From positions 1-17,745 of the forward strand of contig JBCCFC010000099.1 in the NCBI GenBank assembly GCA_039029935.1: 17,745 nt of DNA, read 5' to 3'. The notes beneath the pieces were generated by a model. That model searched no databases. It was not told the origin of the DNA and saw only the letters and a list, made by a program, of their open reading frames with translations. Shown here in pieces: positions 1 to 7,163 of the stretch (position 1 is the stretch's first letter; the number at the start of each line of letters is the position of its first letter). Made by a program: the position numbers and the translations under genes. The DNA is from G039029935 sp039029935. Lineage in GTDB: Bacteria > Chloroflexota > Anaerolineae > Caldilineales > Caldilineaceae.

Positions 1-72
1 CACCGACCCACCGACCCACCGACCCACCGACCCACCGACCTACCGACCCACCGACCCACCGATCCACCGACC
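1..72. repeat. 8-bp tandem repeat (CACCGACC)n
   Basis: Nine head-to-tail copies of CACCGACC fill the left edge. Copy 6 starts with T instead of C, and copy 8 reads CACCGATC. The array may continue beyond the window. It runs right up to the stop codon of the 187-residue gene (TAG on the minus strand, 72-74), so it lies immediately 3' of that gene. The unit is not a multiple of three and no gene is seen in it. It resembles the short tandemly repeated sequences of some cyanobacteria and Chloroflexota; no function is assigned. Confidence 0.95.
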
Positions 73-635
73 TACCTCATCACCTTTGCGACCTGACGCC
101 GTAGCCCAAGCCATAATTCCTCCAAATTGAGCCGCTCGTTGAGTTCCAACTCCGTTTCATAGCTGAGAATAGCGGGCATGAGCGGGATGGCGACCTTGAG
201 CCGATGGCGTGCATCTAGTGCCGGCGCTTCGATCAGGTCGGCGGCTTGGGTCACGGCATGGGTGAACGCGGCTTGCTCGGCGTTCTGTGGTGTGTTCTCC
301 TGCAATGTCTGGCGCATCTGCACCAGTTGACTACGGATGTTTTCAAGGATCACCATCTGCGTGTCATCAGCGACGGTTTGGAGGACGGCGTTGGTTTGAA
401 TCTCGTTGATAATCTGGGTTTCATGTGCTTTGAGATGGGGACTGAGCAGCGCAAGTACGCGCTGGGTGATGACATCGGCGGCTTGCTGCATGTGTTCAGT
501 TTTGATGGTGGATGGGGTGGCACCTGTCGATGGCAGGATTGTCTGCGTGTTGATTGTGTTGGTCGCCTGTGCGTTGTCGCCGACGGCACTGTTGGTGGCG
601 TTGTGGACGACGTAGGATGTTGATTTGGTTGACAT
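72..635 (-). CDS. Small helical protein with an NSAVGDNA motif shared with the STAND NTPase
   Basis: 187 residues, start chosen at 635 because a full Shine-Dalgarno AAGGAG (plus-strand 643-648) lies 7 nt upstream. No enzyme family is recognised and no signal peptide or membrane segment is seen. Residues 8-29 carry a polar, Asn/Ala-rich motif (core NSAVGDNA) that aligns without gaps to residues 126-147 of the STAND NTPase at 1662-6305, with 12 of 22 positions identical. Residues 45-125 look helical, with the spacing of an amphipathic or coiled-coil segment. The C-terminal 45 residues are hydrophobic then Leu/Glu/Arg-rich (IPLMPAILSYETELEL, then LNLEELWLGLRRQ) and may form a separate small domain. 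I infer an effector or adaptor recruited by the STAND protein through the shared motif. This rests on sequence sharing only; the real activity is unknown. Confidence 0.8.
   Translation of the reverse strand: MSTKSTSYVVHNATNSAVGDNAQATNTINTQTILPSTGATPSTIKTEHMQQAADVITQRVLALLSPHLKAHETQIINEIQTNAVLQTVADDTQMVILENIRSQLVQMRQTLQENTPQNAEQAAFTHAVTQAADLIEAPALDARHRLKVAIPLMPAILSYETELELNERLNLEELWLGLRRQVAKVMR
549..614 (-). other. Shared motif, copy in the 187-residue protein
   Basis: Codons 8-29 of the small protein. Positions matching the STAND copy are Y8, V10, A13, N15, S16, A17, G19, D20, N21, A22, N26 and N29, with V18 against I as a conservative change. The two host proteins show no other obvious similarity, so the motif looks like a module shared between two different proteins. 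Confidence 0.75.
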
Positions 636-642
636 GGTTTTT

Positions 643-648
643 CTCCTT
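643..648 (-). promoter_or_regulatory. Ribosome binding site AAGGAG of the 187-residue gene
   Basis: The minus strand reads AAGGAG, then 7 nt, then ATG at 635. It is a strong consensus site and fixes the start codon. Confidence 0.85.
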
Positions 649-657
649 AAATCGCTC

Positions 658-686
658 TTGAAAATCTCGATAAGTTATGATATACT
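658..686 (+). promoter_or_regulatory. Sigma70-type promoter of the predicted small RNA
   Basis: TTGAAA (658-663), a 17-nt spacer and TATACT (681-686) on the plus strand match the -35/-10 consensus closely. The expected start is near 692-694. The only plus-strand feature downstream before the next terminator is the predicted RNA; both flanking genes are on the minus strand. The promoter therefore diverges from the 187-residue gene. No convincing minus-strand promoter for that gene was found in this gap. Confidence 0.65.
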
Positions 687-692
687 ATCTAT

Positions 693-869
693 ATCCAGCC
701 AGGAGCATTCATCGTATTGAACCAACCACCAATTGGGGAACGCGGCGATAAGTGGCTAAGATGAATTTCATCAAAGGAATAGGTGGGGGTGGTTGCCTGG
801 AAAAGCCTATTGTGTAAGCTGGGTTAATTTAAAAGAGTAGCCAATATGTTATTGGCTACTTTTTTATTT
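693..869 (+). ncRNA. Predicted intergenic small RNA (about 175 nt), unknown family
   Basis: This stretch lies between a good plus-strand promoter (658-686) and a hairpin with a T-run (831-871). The body can fold on itself: ATCCAGC (693-699) pairs with GCTGGGT (818-824), CAGG (700-703) with CCTG (796-799), and CAACCACC (723-730) with GGTGGTTG (788-795). An apical GATGA-ATT-TCATC hairpin sits at 760-772. ATTCATC (707-713) can also pair with GATGAAT (760-766), giving a possible alternative or pseudoknotted fold. I do not recognise tmRNA, RNase P, SRP RNA, 6S RNA or a known riboswitch. Its 3' end reaches the 3' end of the DUF3800 gene, so readthrough would be antisense to that mRNA. An 18-codon ORF (761-817) lies inside. 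Function unknown. Confidence 0.5.
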
Positions 870-871
870 TT
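831..871. terminator. Bidirectional intrinsic terminator
   Basis: AGTAGCCAATA (836-846), loop TGT, then TATTGGCTACT (850-860) form a perfect 11-bp stem. On the plus strand it is followed by six T, an A and five T. On the minus strand it is followed by CTTTT. It lies 3 nt past the stop of the DUF3800 gene (864-866) and at the end of the predicted plus-strand RNA, so it can end both converging transcripts. Confidence 0.85.
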
Positions 872-1580
872 CTGAAACCACAAAGAAGTCATCATCTGCC
901 CAACTCAAAATTTCTGAAAAGACAATATGCTCAGGCACAATTTCGACAAACTGTTGATCATCATGGTTCATTCCTTTATGCCAGCTAAATGCCAAACAAT
1001 CTGCCACCTGTAGCCCACGTCCTATACGCGAATTACTTTTACTCTCCATCGTTATCTGCTCAGGTGGCATAGAGATTTGGTTGCAAATTCCTTGACGCAA
1101 TGTTTCGATACGCACACCATCAAAATTTTCTATAGCGACTTGAATGTGTTCTGGCCTGTTTTTTTGTTGCAGACCAGATTCCCAAATAATTTGCATGATA
1201 TTCCGCATAATCAGCTTTTCACGCAATATATTAGAAGTTTTCATTGGCAAAGCTTGTTTTGGCTTTTTGAATGCAGATATACATACATATGGCGTGTCTA
1301 TATTTGATATTTCGGCTAATACTCGTTTGATAATCTCATGACCCGCTCTATTCTTGATATCATGACCTGCATGAACCATGTGCTTTTTTGCGTTCAAACG
1401 AGGCTTTTGATAGCGTTTGGTGTCAGACAAAATTCTAGGGATTCTCGTCATAAGCAGGTCTGGACGTGTTGTGAGCAATGATGCCTGAATAAAGTAGGTA
1501 TCATTTCCGCCAACAGGCATTCCTGATTCATCAGAGAAAATATAATAGGTTTGTTGTGTTTGTCTGCGTTGTCTACTCAT
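864..1580 (-). CDS. DUF3800 family protein (RNase H-like fold predicted)
   Basis: 238 residues. The family signature is present: FSDESG near the N-terminus (D17, E18) on a predicted beta strand, a central helical part, and MESKSNSR followed by LQVADCLAFSW near the C-terminus (D194). These acidic residues sit where DUF3800 proteins carry their presumed metal-binding site, and the family is generally related to RNase H-like nucleases. The exact substrate is unknown. DUF3800 genes are common on mobile and defence islands, and here the gene sits directly downstream of a STAND NTPase (81 bp between stop and start) and upstream of the small motif-bearing protein. It has its own TATAAT box so close to the ATG that the mRNA is probably leaderless. 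A nuclease effector role is an inference. Confidence 0.88.
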   Translation of the reverse strand: MSRQRRQTQQTYYIFSDESGMPVGGNDTYFIQASLLTTRPDLLMTRIPRILSDTKRYQKPRLNAKKHMVHAGHDIKNRAGHEIIKRVLAEISNIDTPYVCISAFKKPKQALPMKTSNILREKLIMRNIMQIIWESGLQQKNRPEHIQVAIENFDGVRIETLRQGICNQISMPPEQITMESKSNSRIGRGLQVADCLAFSWHKGMNHDDQQFVEIVPEHIVFSEILSWADDDFFVVSEK

Positions 1581-1587
1581 TCAACAG

Positions 1588-1593
1588 ATTATA
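1588..1593 (-). promoter_or_regulatory. -10 box TATAAT of a probable leaderless DUF3800 transcript
   Basis: A perfect TATAAT on the minus strand ends 7 nt before the ATG at 1580, so transcription should start at or within a few nt of the start codon. No Shine-Dalgarno precedes the ATG. The -35 region at 17-nt spacing (TTTTCT) is weak. Confidence 0.55.
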
Positions 1594-1661
1594 ACATTTT
1601 GATAAGAATTAGAAAATTTTGTTCAGAACGCTGATTAACTAAAACCAGAAACTTGGCATGG

Positions 1662-4600
1662 CTAAGTAACATTACGCGCTGTCTCCAACTCCTCCCGCAA
1701 CTCGATGAGTCGTTCAGCGTCGGGTTCGAGTTGGGTGGCGGTGTCGATGTCGGCTTGGGCGGCGTCGAGGTTGCCCATTTCGATATGGACACCAGCACGG
1801 TTGCGGTAGAGCATGGCGTTGACTTGGCCGTGATCAGGCGCGTTAGCGGCTTGATGGACGATGGCGCGGGTGTAGGCGTCGATGGCGGCGGTGTAATCAG
1901 GTCGCGCGCCTGTCTTGTTTGTGCCTTGTACTGTGTCACTCTGTGCAGAATCATCGGTGGTGGCATAGTGGTTGCCGAGCGTGTTGAGTGCCCAACTTGT
2001 GATTTTGTGCAGGGCGGGCGTCAGTTTCATAGTGCTATCAGGTGTGTTCTCTAACGCATTATCAACTGCCTCTGTGACTGGCATCAGTTGCTCGCAGAGG
2101 GAGATAAATTGGGTGTGGGCGTCAACTTCAATCTCCTTGTGATGCTTTTGATGATAGAAATCAATTAGCGTTAACAGCAGTACCAGCAGACGAACAATTG
2201 CATAGACATCCTGTGTTTGTCCAGCTTGGACAAGCATGCCTGCGAGGATGGTCAAGGCAGGGAGTTCTTGTAGTTGGGGATGTGTATCTAGGATTGCGGC
2301 CAGTGGTTCGTTGCTATCAACTGAAGCAAGAGCGGTAATGGCATGCCTTGTGGAATCCTCTGTCATTTCAGGCTGTAGTTTTTGCAGATGCGCTAGGGTC
2401 ACCTCATGTTTGTGTGTCGTTTTGATGGCTGCATACTCTTGACGCCACGCCTGCACAATGGGATGGTCGCCAAAGTTGATCGCATCTGCTCGAACAAGTG
2501 CCTGTTCAAAATAGCTCAACGCTTGAGAAAAATCATCTTGCCGGACAGCCAAGTACGCTTGGCTGATATCGACATCGATCTGCCCTCTAGCGTCCTGCTC
2601 TAAGTCATAGAGACTCTCTGCCTCAGCATAGAGTTGACGGGCAGCATTAACATTGCCTAGATAGCTCTCCAAATCTCCCAGACTTTTCAGCGTACTAGCT
2701 TTCCCCAGCCTATCTTGTTCGGCTTCGTAGAGGGATATGGTATCCAAGTAATGACATCCTGCGGCATCTACGTTGCCTAAATAGCTCTCTAAATCTCCTA
2801 GACTTTTCAGTGTATTAGCTTTCCCCAGTCTATTTTGCTGGACTTCGTAGAGGGGCAGTGCATCCATGTAGTAACCTCTGGCCACATCCACATTGCCCAG
2901 ATCACTCTCTAACTTGCCCAGACTTATCAGTGTATTGGCTTTGCCCAACCTATCTTGCAAGGCTTCGTAGAGGGGCAGCGCATCCTCGTAGTAACCTCTG
3001 GCCGCATCCACATTGCCCAGATCACTCTCTAAACTGCCCAGACTTACCAGCGTGTTGGCTTTGCCCAGCCTATCTTGCTCGTCTTCATACAGGTGTAAGG
3101 CATCCTCATAGTGAATTCTAGCCGCTTCTACATTACCGATACATTTCTCACCGTCGCCCATTCCTATTAATACATTGGCTTTACCTAACCTGTTTTGCAG
3201 GACTTCGTAGAGGGACATGGCATCCTCATAGTGAACTCTAGCTGCACCCCTATTGCCAAGATGTCTCTCCAAATCTCCCAGACTTCTTAGTATGTTGGCT
3301 TTGCCCAACTTATCTTGCAGGACTTCGTAGAGGGGTAGCGCATTCTCATAGTGACCTCTGGCGGCTTCTACGTTGCCCAGAAGTCCCTCCAAATCTCCCA
3401 GACTTTTTAGTGTGTTGGCTTTGCCCAGCCTATGTTGCAAGGCTTCGCAGAGGAGTATGGTATCCAGATAGTGACATCTAGCCACCCCTACATTCCCTAT
3501 ATGTCTTTCTAAATCGCCCAGACTTATCAGCGTATTGGCTATACCCAGCCTATGTTGCTCGGATTCGTAGAGGCGAAGGACTTCAAGGTAGTGACATCTG
3601 GTCGCCTCTACATTCCCTAGATGTCTTTCTAAATCGCCCAGACTTATCAGCGTATTGGCTTTGCCCAGCCTATCTCGCTCGTCTTCGTAGAGCGGCAACG
3701 CATCCAAGTAGTGACCTCTGGCTGTATCCACGTTACCTAGACGGCTCTCCAAATCTCCCAGACTTCTCAGTGTGATGGCTTTGCCCAGCCTAGTTTGTTC
3801 TGCTACGTATAAAGGTAGGGCATCCTGATAGAGGCATCTGGCTGAATGCATGTTGCCTAGAAAACTCTCTAACTTGCCCAGACTAATTAACGTATTGGCT
3901 TTGCCCATTCTATCTTGCTCGGCTTCGTAGAGTGGCATCGCAAACCCATAGTAATCTCTGGCTGCATCTACGTTCCCCAAGTGTTTTTCCAAATCTCCCA
4001 GACTTACCAGTGTGTCGGCTTTGCCCAGCCTATCTTGCTCGGCTTCGTAGAGTGGCAGCGCATCTTCGTAGTGACCGCTGGCGGCTTCGACGTTGCCCAG
4101 ACGTCTCTCCAAATCTCCCAGACCTTTCAGAATATTGGCTTTACCCAGCCTATCTTGCTCGGCTTCGTAGAGTGGCAGCGCGTCCTCGTAGTGACCTCTA
4201 GCGGCTTCGACGTTGCCTAGATGTCTTTCCAAATCTCCCAGACTTCTCAGCGTGGTGGCGTACCCTTGGCGGTCACCAATGTGCTGGGCGGCGATTAAGG
4301 TTTTTTGTAGCCAATCGTGTAGCTGCTGTATCCGTCCGCGGTTGCGCATAAAATCGTCCAAGAATTCACGCAAAATCACGGCGCGTATGGGGCTTTCGCG
4401 CTGACACCAGTCAAACGCATGTTCAATCTGAGCAAACTCAGTCTCAACACGGTCATCTTGATGGGGCTTGGCCGCACGGCAACGTTGGGTTAGGGCAAGA
4501 TAGTGGTCAGCATGGCGCTCTGCCCATGCCAGCTGTTCCTCTGCCGCTTGCAGACTGAGGGCATAGGCGCGTAAAATCGTATGTTGCTCCCACCTTGCCC

Positions 4601-6305
4601 CCTGCAACTCACCCCCTGCAACCTCGAGAGCACTCTGGATGCTGTCACTTGCAACCTGCACTTCCTGAATCAAGGCCAGCCCATCCAATAACAACAACAG
4701 TTCTTCGGCTTCGTCGGTGGAACATCCCCATAATGTAGCGACGGCTTCAGTGTCAAAATCGGCTTCTTGGGCAAAGACACCAAGCGCACGGAAGCAGGGC
4801 TGTAGGGTTGCGGATTTGGGGAGCACGGATGGGGGTTTGCGTGGCGATTTTGTTGAAGGAGTGGCAGTCTTGTTCTCGACAGACAGAGGGTTGGTGGTGT
4901 CCGTAGACATCCTCTCCCCGATAGACCCATCCGCGTTCCCTAAATCCGCGACGCTAACCTCCCCCAGATAGTCATAGCTATAGGCCAGCGCAATCTCCAC
5001 AGGCGTGGGCACATTGACCTTGTCCGCACGCGGCTGGTCGCCAAAGCCACGCCCCTCGGCCACGCGCGCCAGAATCTCGGCGGTGGTTTGGGCATAGCGG
5101 TGGCGTTTGCGTCGGCTCAACGCACCCGCGGCCAGAACCAACGCCTGCGCATGATAGCCCAAGCCCTTTGCCAGTTGGTCGGCTAGTGCGACCGATAGCC
5201 CTGATACACGCGTCTGTAAGAGGGTGCGGGCGTCGTCCGGCGTCAACACATCGAGTGTCTGGATGGCACCATCGCTTTCGCCCAATGCAAAGGCGACATC
5301 ATAGTCGCGCGTGGTCAGGATCAACACGCTCTCATCGGGCAACGCCGCCTTGAGGCCAGCAACCACGGCTTCGTGCCAGACATCATCGGCCACCACCAGC
5401 AACGGCCCCTGTGTGCGGTGTCGCTGCAGTAGTTGGCGCACCACGGCGGGTGAAAAGACTGTATTTTGGAGCATCTGTTGCGCCTGCGGGTTGGCATCAT
5501 AGGCATAGGTGGCAATCCGTTGGAGCAGCGGCTGCAAGCCATCGGCAGTGCGCACACGAGGGCCAACCGTCAACCAGAGCGTCCCACCCGCATAGTGCTC
5601 ACCATAGGAACGGACATACATATCGGCCAACACCGTCTTGCCAATCCCTGCCTGTCCGCGAATGGCCGCACCCAAGCCCGTTGCCGGACCCAGGTCTGTC
5701 TCACTGCCCGACATCGCCCCCACCCCAATAATCGCCGCCTCATGGTGGTGGGTCAGCCGCTCATGCAGGACACACAACTCCTGTTGACGCCCTACCGCAG
5801 TGCGGCTCTCCTGCAAGGGGCTGCTTTCATGCGGTATCCGCCAGCACAGTGGCAGTTCACCAATGTTAAAAATGTTGAGGACCGAGGCATTGTCACCGAT
5901 GGCTGAGTTGACGGCTGTGATCACAGTGTAGGTGCGCTCGGTGGGGTCTATACTTGTGCCATCAGTACTTGCCCCATCAATACCTGTCTCTCCATCATGC
6001 GGCGTATTCATCAGGTGCATAGGCGTATCAGCATCCATCTGTGGTGACGGTGTTGGCTCCGTCTGCGCGCCAAAGCGCATCTGCTGCCAGAGTGCCAGCC
6101 GTTCCTGCAACCGCTCCTGCACAGCCTGATCACCCTGCTCTGCGGCCTGCCGTTGAAACATCGCCAGCATCTCTCGCGCATCTGTGGTCAGCAATAACGA
6201 CCGTTGTTCCTCTAACACTCGACGCGCAGCCTCATCCTCCGCTTGGATAAAGGCTACGACCGCTTGCAATAATTGATTGTCTGAAAGTTTCTCTGTGGTA
6301 CTCAT
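1662..6305 (-). CDS. STAND (NB-ARC-like) NTPase with 14 TPR-like repeats
   Basis: 1547 residues from ATG 6305, which is one base after the stop of the upstream gene (TGA at 6307-6309), with a weak GGTG ribosome site. A 14-residue longer start at 6347 would overlap that gene and is less likely. Domains: helical module, about 12-81, like the repeats of the upstream protein; Ser/Thr/Pro/Asp-rich linker with the shared NSAIGDNA motif at 126-147; NB-ARC-type NTPase with P-loop GQAGIGKT (217-224), Walker B LLVVADDVW (about 302-310) and LILTTRD sensor; winged-helix-like region interrupted by a low-complexity insert; helical spacer; 14 TPR-like repeats of 40 residues; and further TPR-like helices at the end (PDYTAAIDAYTRAI, AAQADIDTATQLEP). 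STAND proteins are ATP-dependent switches that oligomerise when the repeat domain senses a ligand. The ligand and effector here are unknown; a role in immunity or another conflict response is inferred from architecture. Confidence 0.93.
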   Translation of the reverse strand: MSTTEKLSDNQLLQAVVAFIQAEDEAARRVLEEQRSLLLTTDAREMLAMFQRQAAEQGDQAVQERLQERLALWQQMRFGAQTEPTPSPQMDADTPMHLMNTPHDGETGIDGASTDGTSIDPTERTYTVITAVNSAIGDNASVLNIFNIGELPLCWRIPHESSPLQESRTAVGRQQELCVLHERLTHHHEAAIIGVGAMSGSETDLGPATGLGAAIRGQAGIGKTVLADMYVRSYGEHYAGGTLWLTVGPRVRTADGLQPLLQRIATYAYDANPQAQQMLQNTVFSPAVVRQLLQRHRTQGPLLVVADDVWHEAVVAGLKAALPDESVLILTTRDYDVAFALGESDGAIQTLDVLTPDDARTLLQTRVSGLSVALADQLAKGLGYHAQALVLAAGALSRRKRHRYAQTTAEILARVAEGRGFGDQPRADKVNVPTPVEIALAYSYDYLGEVSVADLGNADGSIGERMSTDTTNPLSVENKTATPSTKSPRKPPSVLPKSATLQPCFRALGVFAQEADFDTEAVATLWGCSTDEAEELLLLLDGLALIQEVQVASDSIQSALEVAGGELQGARWEQHTILRAYALSLQAAEEQLAWAERHADHYLALTQRCRAAKPHQDDRVETEFAQIEHAFDWCQRESPIRAVILREFLDDFMRNRGRIQQLHDWLQKTLIAAQHIGDRQGYATTLRSLGDLERHLGNVEAARGHYEDALPLYEAEQDRLGKANILKGLGDLERRLGNVEAASGHYEDALPLYEAEQDRLGKADTLVSLGDLEKHLGNVDAARDYYGFAMPLYEAEQDRMGKANTLISLGKLESFLGNMHSARCLYQDALPLYVAEQTRLGKAITLRSLGDLESRLGNVDTARGHYLDALPLYEDERDRLGKANTLISLGDLERHLGNVEATRCHYLEVLRLYESEQHRLGIANTLISLGDLERHIGNVGVARCHYLDTILLCEALQHRLGKANTLKSLGDLEGLLGNVEAARGHYENALPLYEVLQDKLGKANILRSLGDLERHLGNRGAARVHYEDAMSLYEVLQNRLGKANVLIGMGDGEKCIGNVEAARIHYEDALHLYEDEQDRLGKANTLVSLGSLESDLGNVDAARGYYEDALPLYEALQDRLGKANTLISLGKLESDLGNVDVARGYYMDALPLYEVQQNRLGKANTLKSLGDLESYLGNVDAAGCHYLDTISLYEAEQDRLGKASTLKSLGDLESYLGNVNAARQLYAEAESLYDLEQDARGQIDVDISQAYLAVRQDDFSQALSYFEQALVRADAINFGDHPIVQAWRQEYAAIKTTHKHEVTLAHLQKLQPEMTEDSTRHAITALASVDSNEPLAAILDTHPQLQELPALTILAGMLVQAGQTQDVYAIVRLLVLLLTLIDFYHQKHHKEIEVDAHTQFISLCEQLMPVTEAVDNALENTPDSTMKLTPALHKITSWALNTLGNHYATTDDSAQSDTVQGTNKTGARPDYTAAIDAYTRAIVHQAANAPDHGQVNAMLYRNRAGVHIEMGNLDAAQADIDTATQLEPDAERLIELREELETARNVT
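2586..4265 (-). repeat. 14 tandem 120-bp repeats encoding TPR-like units
   Basis: Fourteen consecutive units of exactly 40 codons without a single indel fill this 1680-bp block. Each follows the pattern GKANTLxSLGDLE, then xxLGNVxAAR, then xHYxDALPLYE, then xxQDRL. The DNA is also similar from unit to unit (for example repeated GGCTTCGTAGAG and TCTCCCAGACTT on the plus strand), which suggests recent amplification or gene conversion. Unit 7 is among the most divergent (GIANTL at its start, LLCEALQHRL at its end). Confidence 0.95.
5865..5930 (-). other. Shared motif, copy in the STAND NTPase
   Basis: Residues 126-147 of the STAND protein, core NSAIGDNA, lie in the linker between the N-terminal helical module and the NTPase domain. 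They align without gaps to residues 8-29 of the 187-residue protein (12 of 22 identical). The VGDN/IGDN core is reminiscent of RHIM-like amyloid signalling motifs but is not an exact match to the G-x-x-N core. Confidence 0.75.
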
Positions 6306-6306
6306 C

Positions 6307-7128
6307 TCACGCACCATGCAACTGTTGATAGATAGCGTTAATCCCATGTGTACGGCACTGTTGGAGAATCGCTAAGTGTAGCTGAATCTGCCCAACGGCA
6401 TTTTCATCATCTTGATTGCCCACCAGCAGCATACGGATCGCAGCCTCACCAGCATCGGTCAACAGCATCTCGGCGTGTTCGCTGAGATACGCTTGCGAGG
6501 CGTCCCAGTCCGCTGTCTGCATCCATGAAATCAGCAAGTCGCCCAACTGCTCTATAAGGGCATTCTCTCCGTTTCCGTCAGCAGCTATCTCATCAAACAA
6601 CGCTTCATAGGCTGCGTCAACCCCCAGTTCACGGCACTCTCGCAGTAACAGAAAGTGCTGTTGAATATTTTGCGCGGCCTCCACATTCTCCTGATTGCCC
6701 ATCCACAGCATCTGGAGCGCGGCTTCGCCATCATCGGTCAACAGTGCCTCAGCGTGTTTCGCAATATAGGCTTGTGAGGCACGCCAATCCGCTGTCTGCA
6801 TCCACGCAATCAACGGCTTGACCAGTACCTGAAAATCTTTACTCAATTCAGCCATTTGCTCGGCAGCCGTGCGCACCTGCGTCGCCAGTTCCTCCTGCGA
6901 TAGTTGACGTGTTGCGCGCAAACCTGCCAGCCGCGATTGCACAGCCTCGGCTTCATCGCTCGATGCATCGAACTTCGCCAGCAGTGCCTCCGCCGCCACG
7001 TCGAGCGCGTCTAAATCCGCCGCGTTGTTGTCCGCCACAAAAAAGAGCATTTGCGCGGTTGATTGAATGGATAAAAATCTTTGTAGTTGCTCGGTCTGAT
7101 GTTCAGACTGATTGGTATCTTGGGACAT
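6307..7128 (-). CDS. Helical-repeat protein, probable partner of the STAND NTPase
   Basis: 273 residues, start at 7128 supported by AAGGAG 6 nt upstream (plus-strand 7135-7140). Two copies of a module of about 72 residues are clear: 105-176 and 198-270. Both carry WMQTADW-x-ASQAY, then HAE-x-LLTD-x-GEAA, then GNQ, then a helix ending CR-x-x-G. The N-terminal 15-75 may be a degenerate third copy. Similar helical modules occur in CHAT/TPR and STAND proteins of Chloroflexota and actinobacteria. The STAND protein encoded next begins with a divergent copy of the same module (AFIQAEDEAARRVLEE, LLLTTD, LALWQQMRFG). The two genes are separated by one base, so they are almost certainly cotranscribed and translationally coupled. 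No catalytic motif, signal peptide or membrane segment is seen. I infer an adaptor binding the STAND protein by like-with-like contact; function unproven. Confidence 0.85.
   Translation of the reverse strand: MSQDTNQSEHQTEQLQRFLSIQSTAQMLFFVADNNAADLDALDVAAEALLAKFDASSDEAEAVQSRLAGLRATRQLSQEELATQVRTAAEQMAELSKDFQVLVKPLIAWMQTADWRASQAYIAKHAEALLTDDGEAALQMLWMGNQENVEAAQNIQQHFLLLRECRELGVDAAYEALFDEIAADGNGENALIEQLGDLLISWMQTADWDASQAYLSEHAEMLLTDAGEAAIRMLLVGNQDDENAVGQIQLHLAILQQCRTHGINAIYQQLHGA
6319..6816 (-). repeat. Two internal copies of the helical module (6319-6537 and 6601-6816)
   Basis: The two modules are also similar in DNA sequence, for example CCGCTGTCTGCATCCA at both sites on the plus strand. This indicates an internal duplication of about 216-219 bp separated by a linker of about 63 bp. 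Confidence 0.85.
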
Positions 7129-7163
7129 GGTGAACTCCTTGTTGAAAAAAATGCACTGGTTAA

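Noticed and set aside
693..830. tRNA, tmRNA, SRP RNA, 6S RNA or riboswitch identity for the intergenic RNA
   Set aside because: No T-loop/anticodon pattern, no conserved cores of those families and no downstream plus-strand gene for a riboswitch to control.
1653..2054. 133-residue plus-strand reading frame
   Set aside because: It is antisense to the C-terminal part of the STAND gene and has no ribosome site or recognisable domain.
2586..4265. CRISPR-like regular spacing
   Set aside because: The units are 120 bp with no unique spacers, stay in frame without indels and encode TPR-like repeats; no cas genes are present.
6306..6347. Longer start for the STAND gene at 6347
   Set aside because: It would overlap the upstream gene by about 40 bp; the ATG at 6305, one base after the upstream stop, has a typical coupled arrangement.
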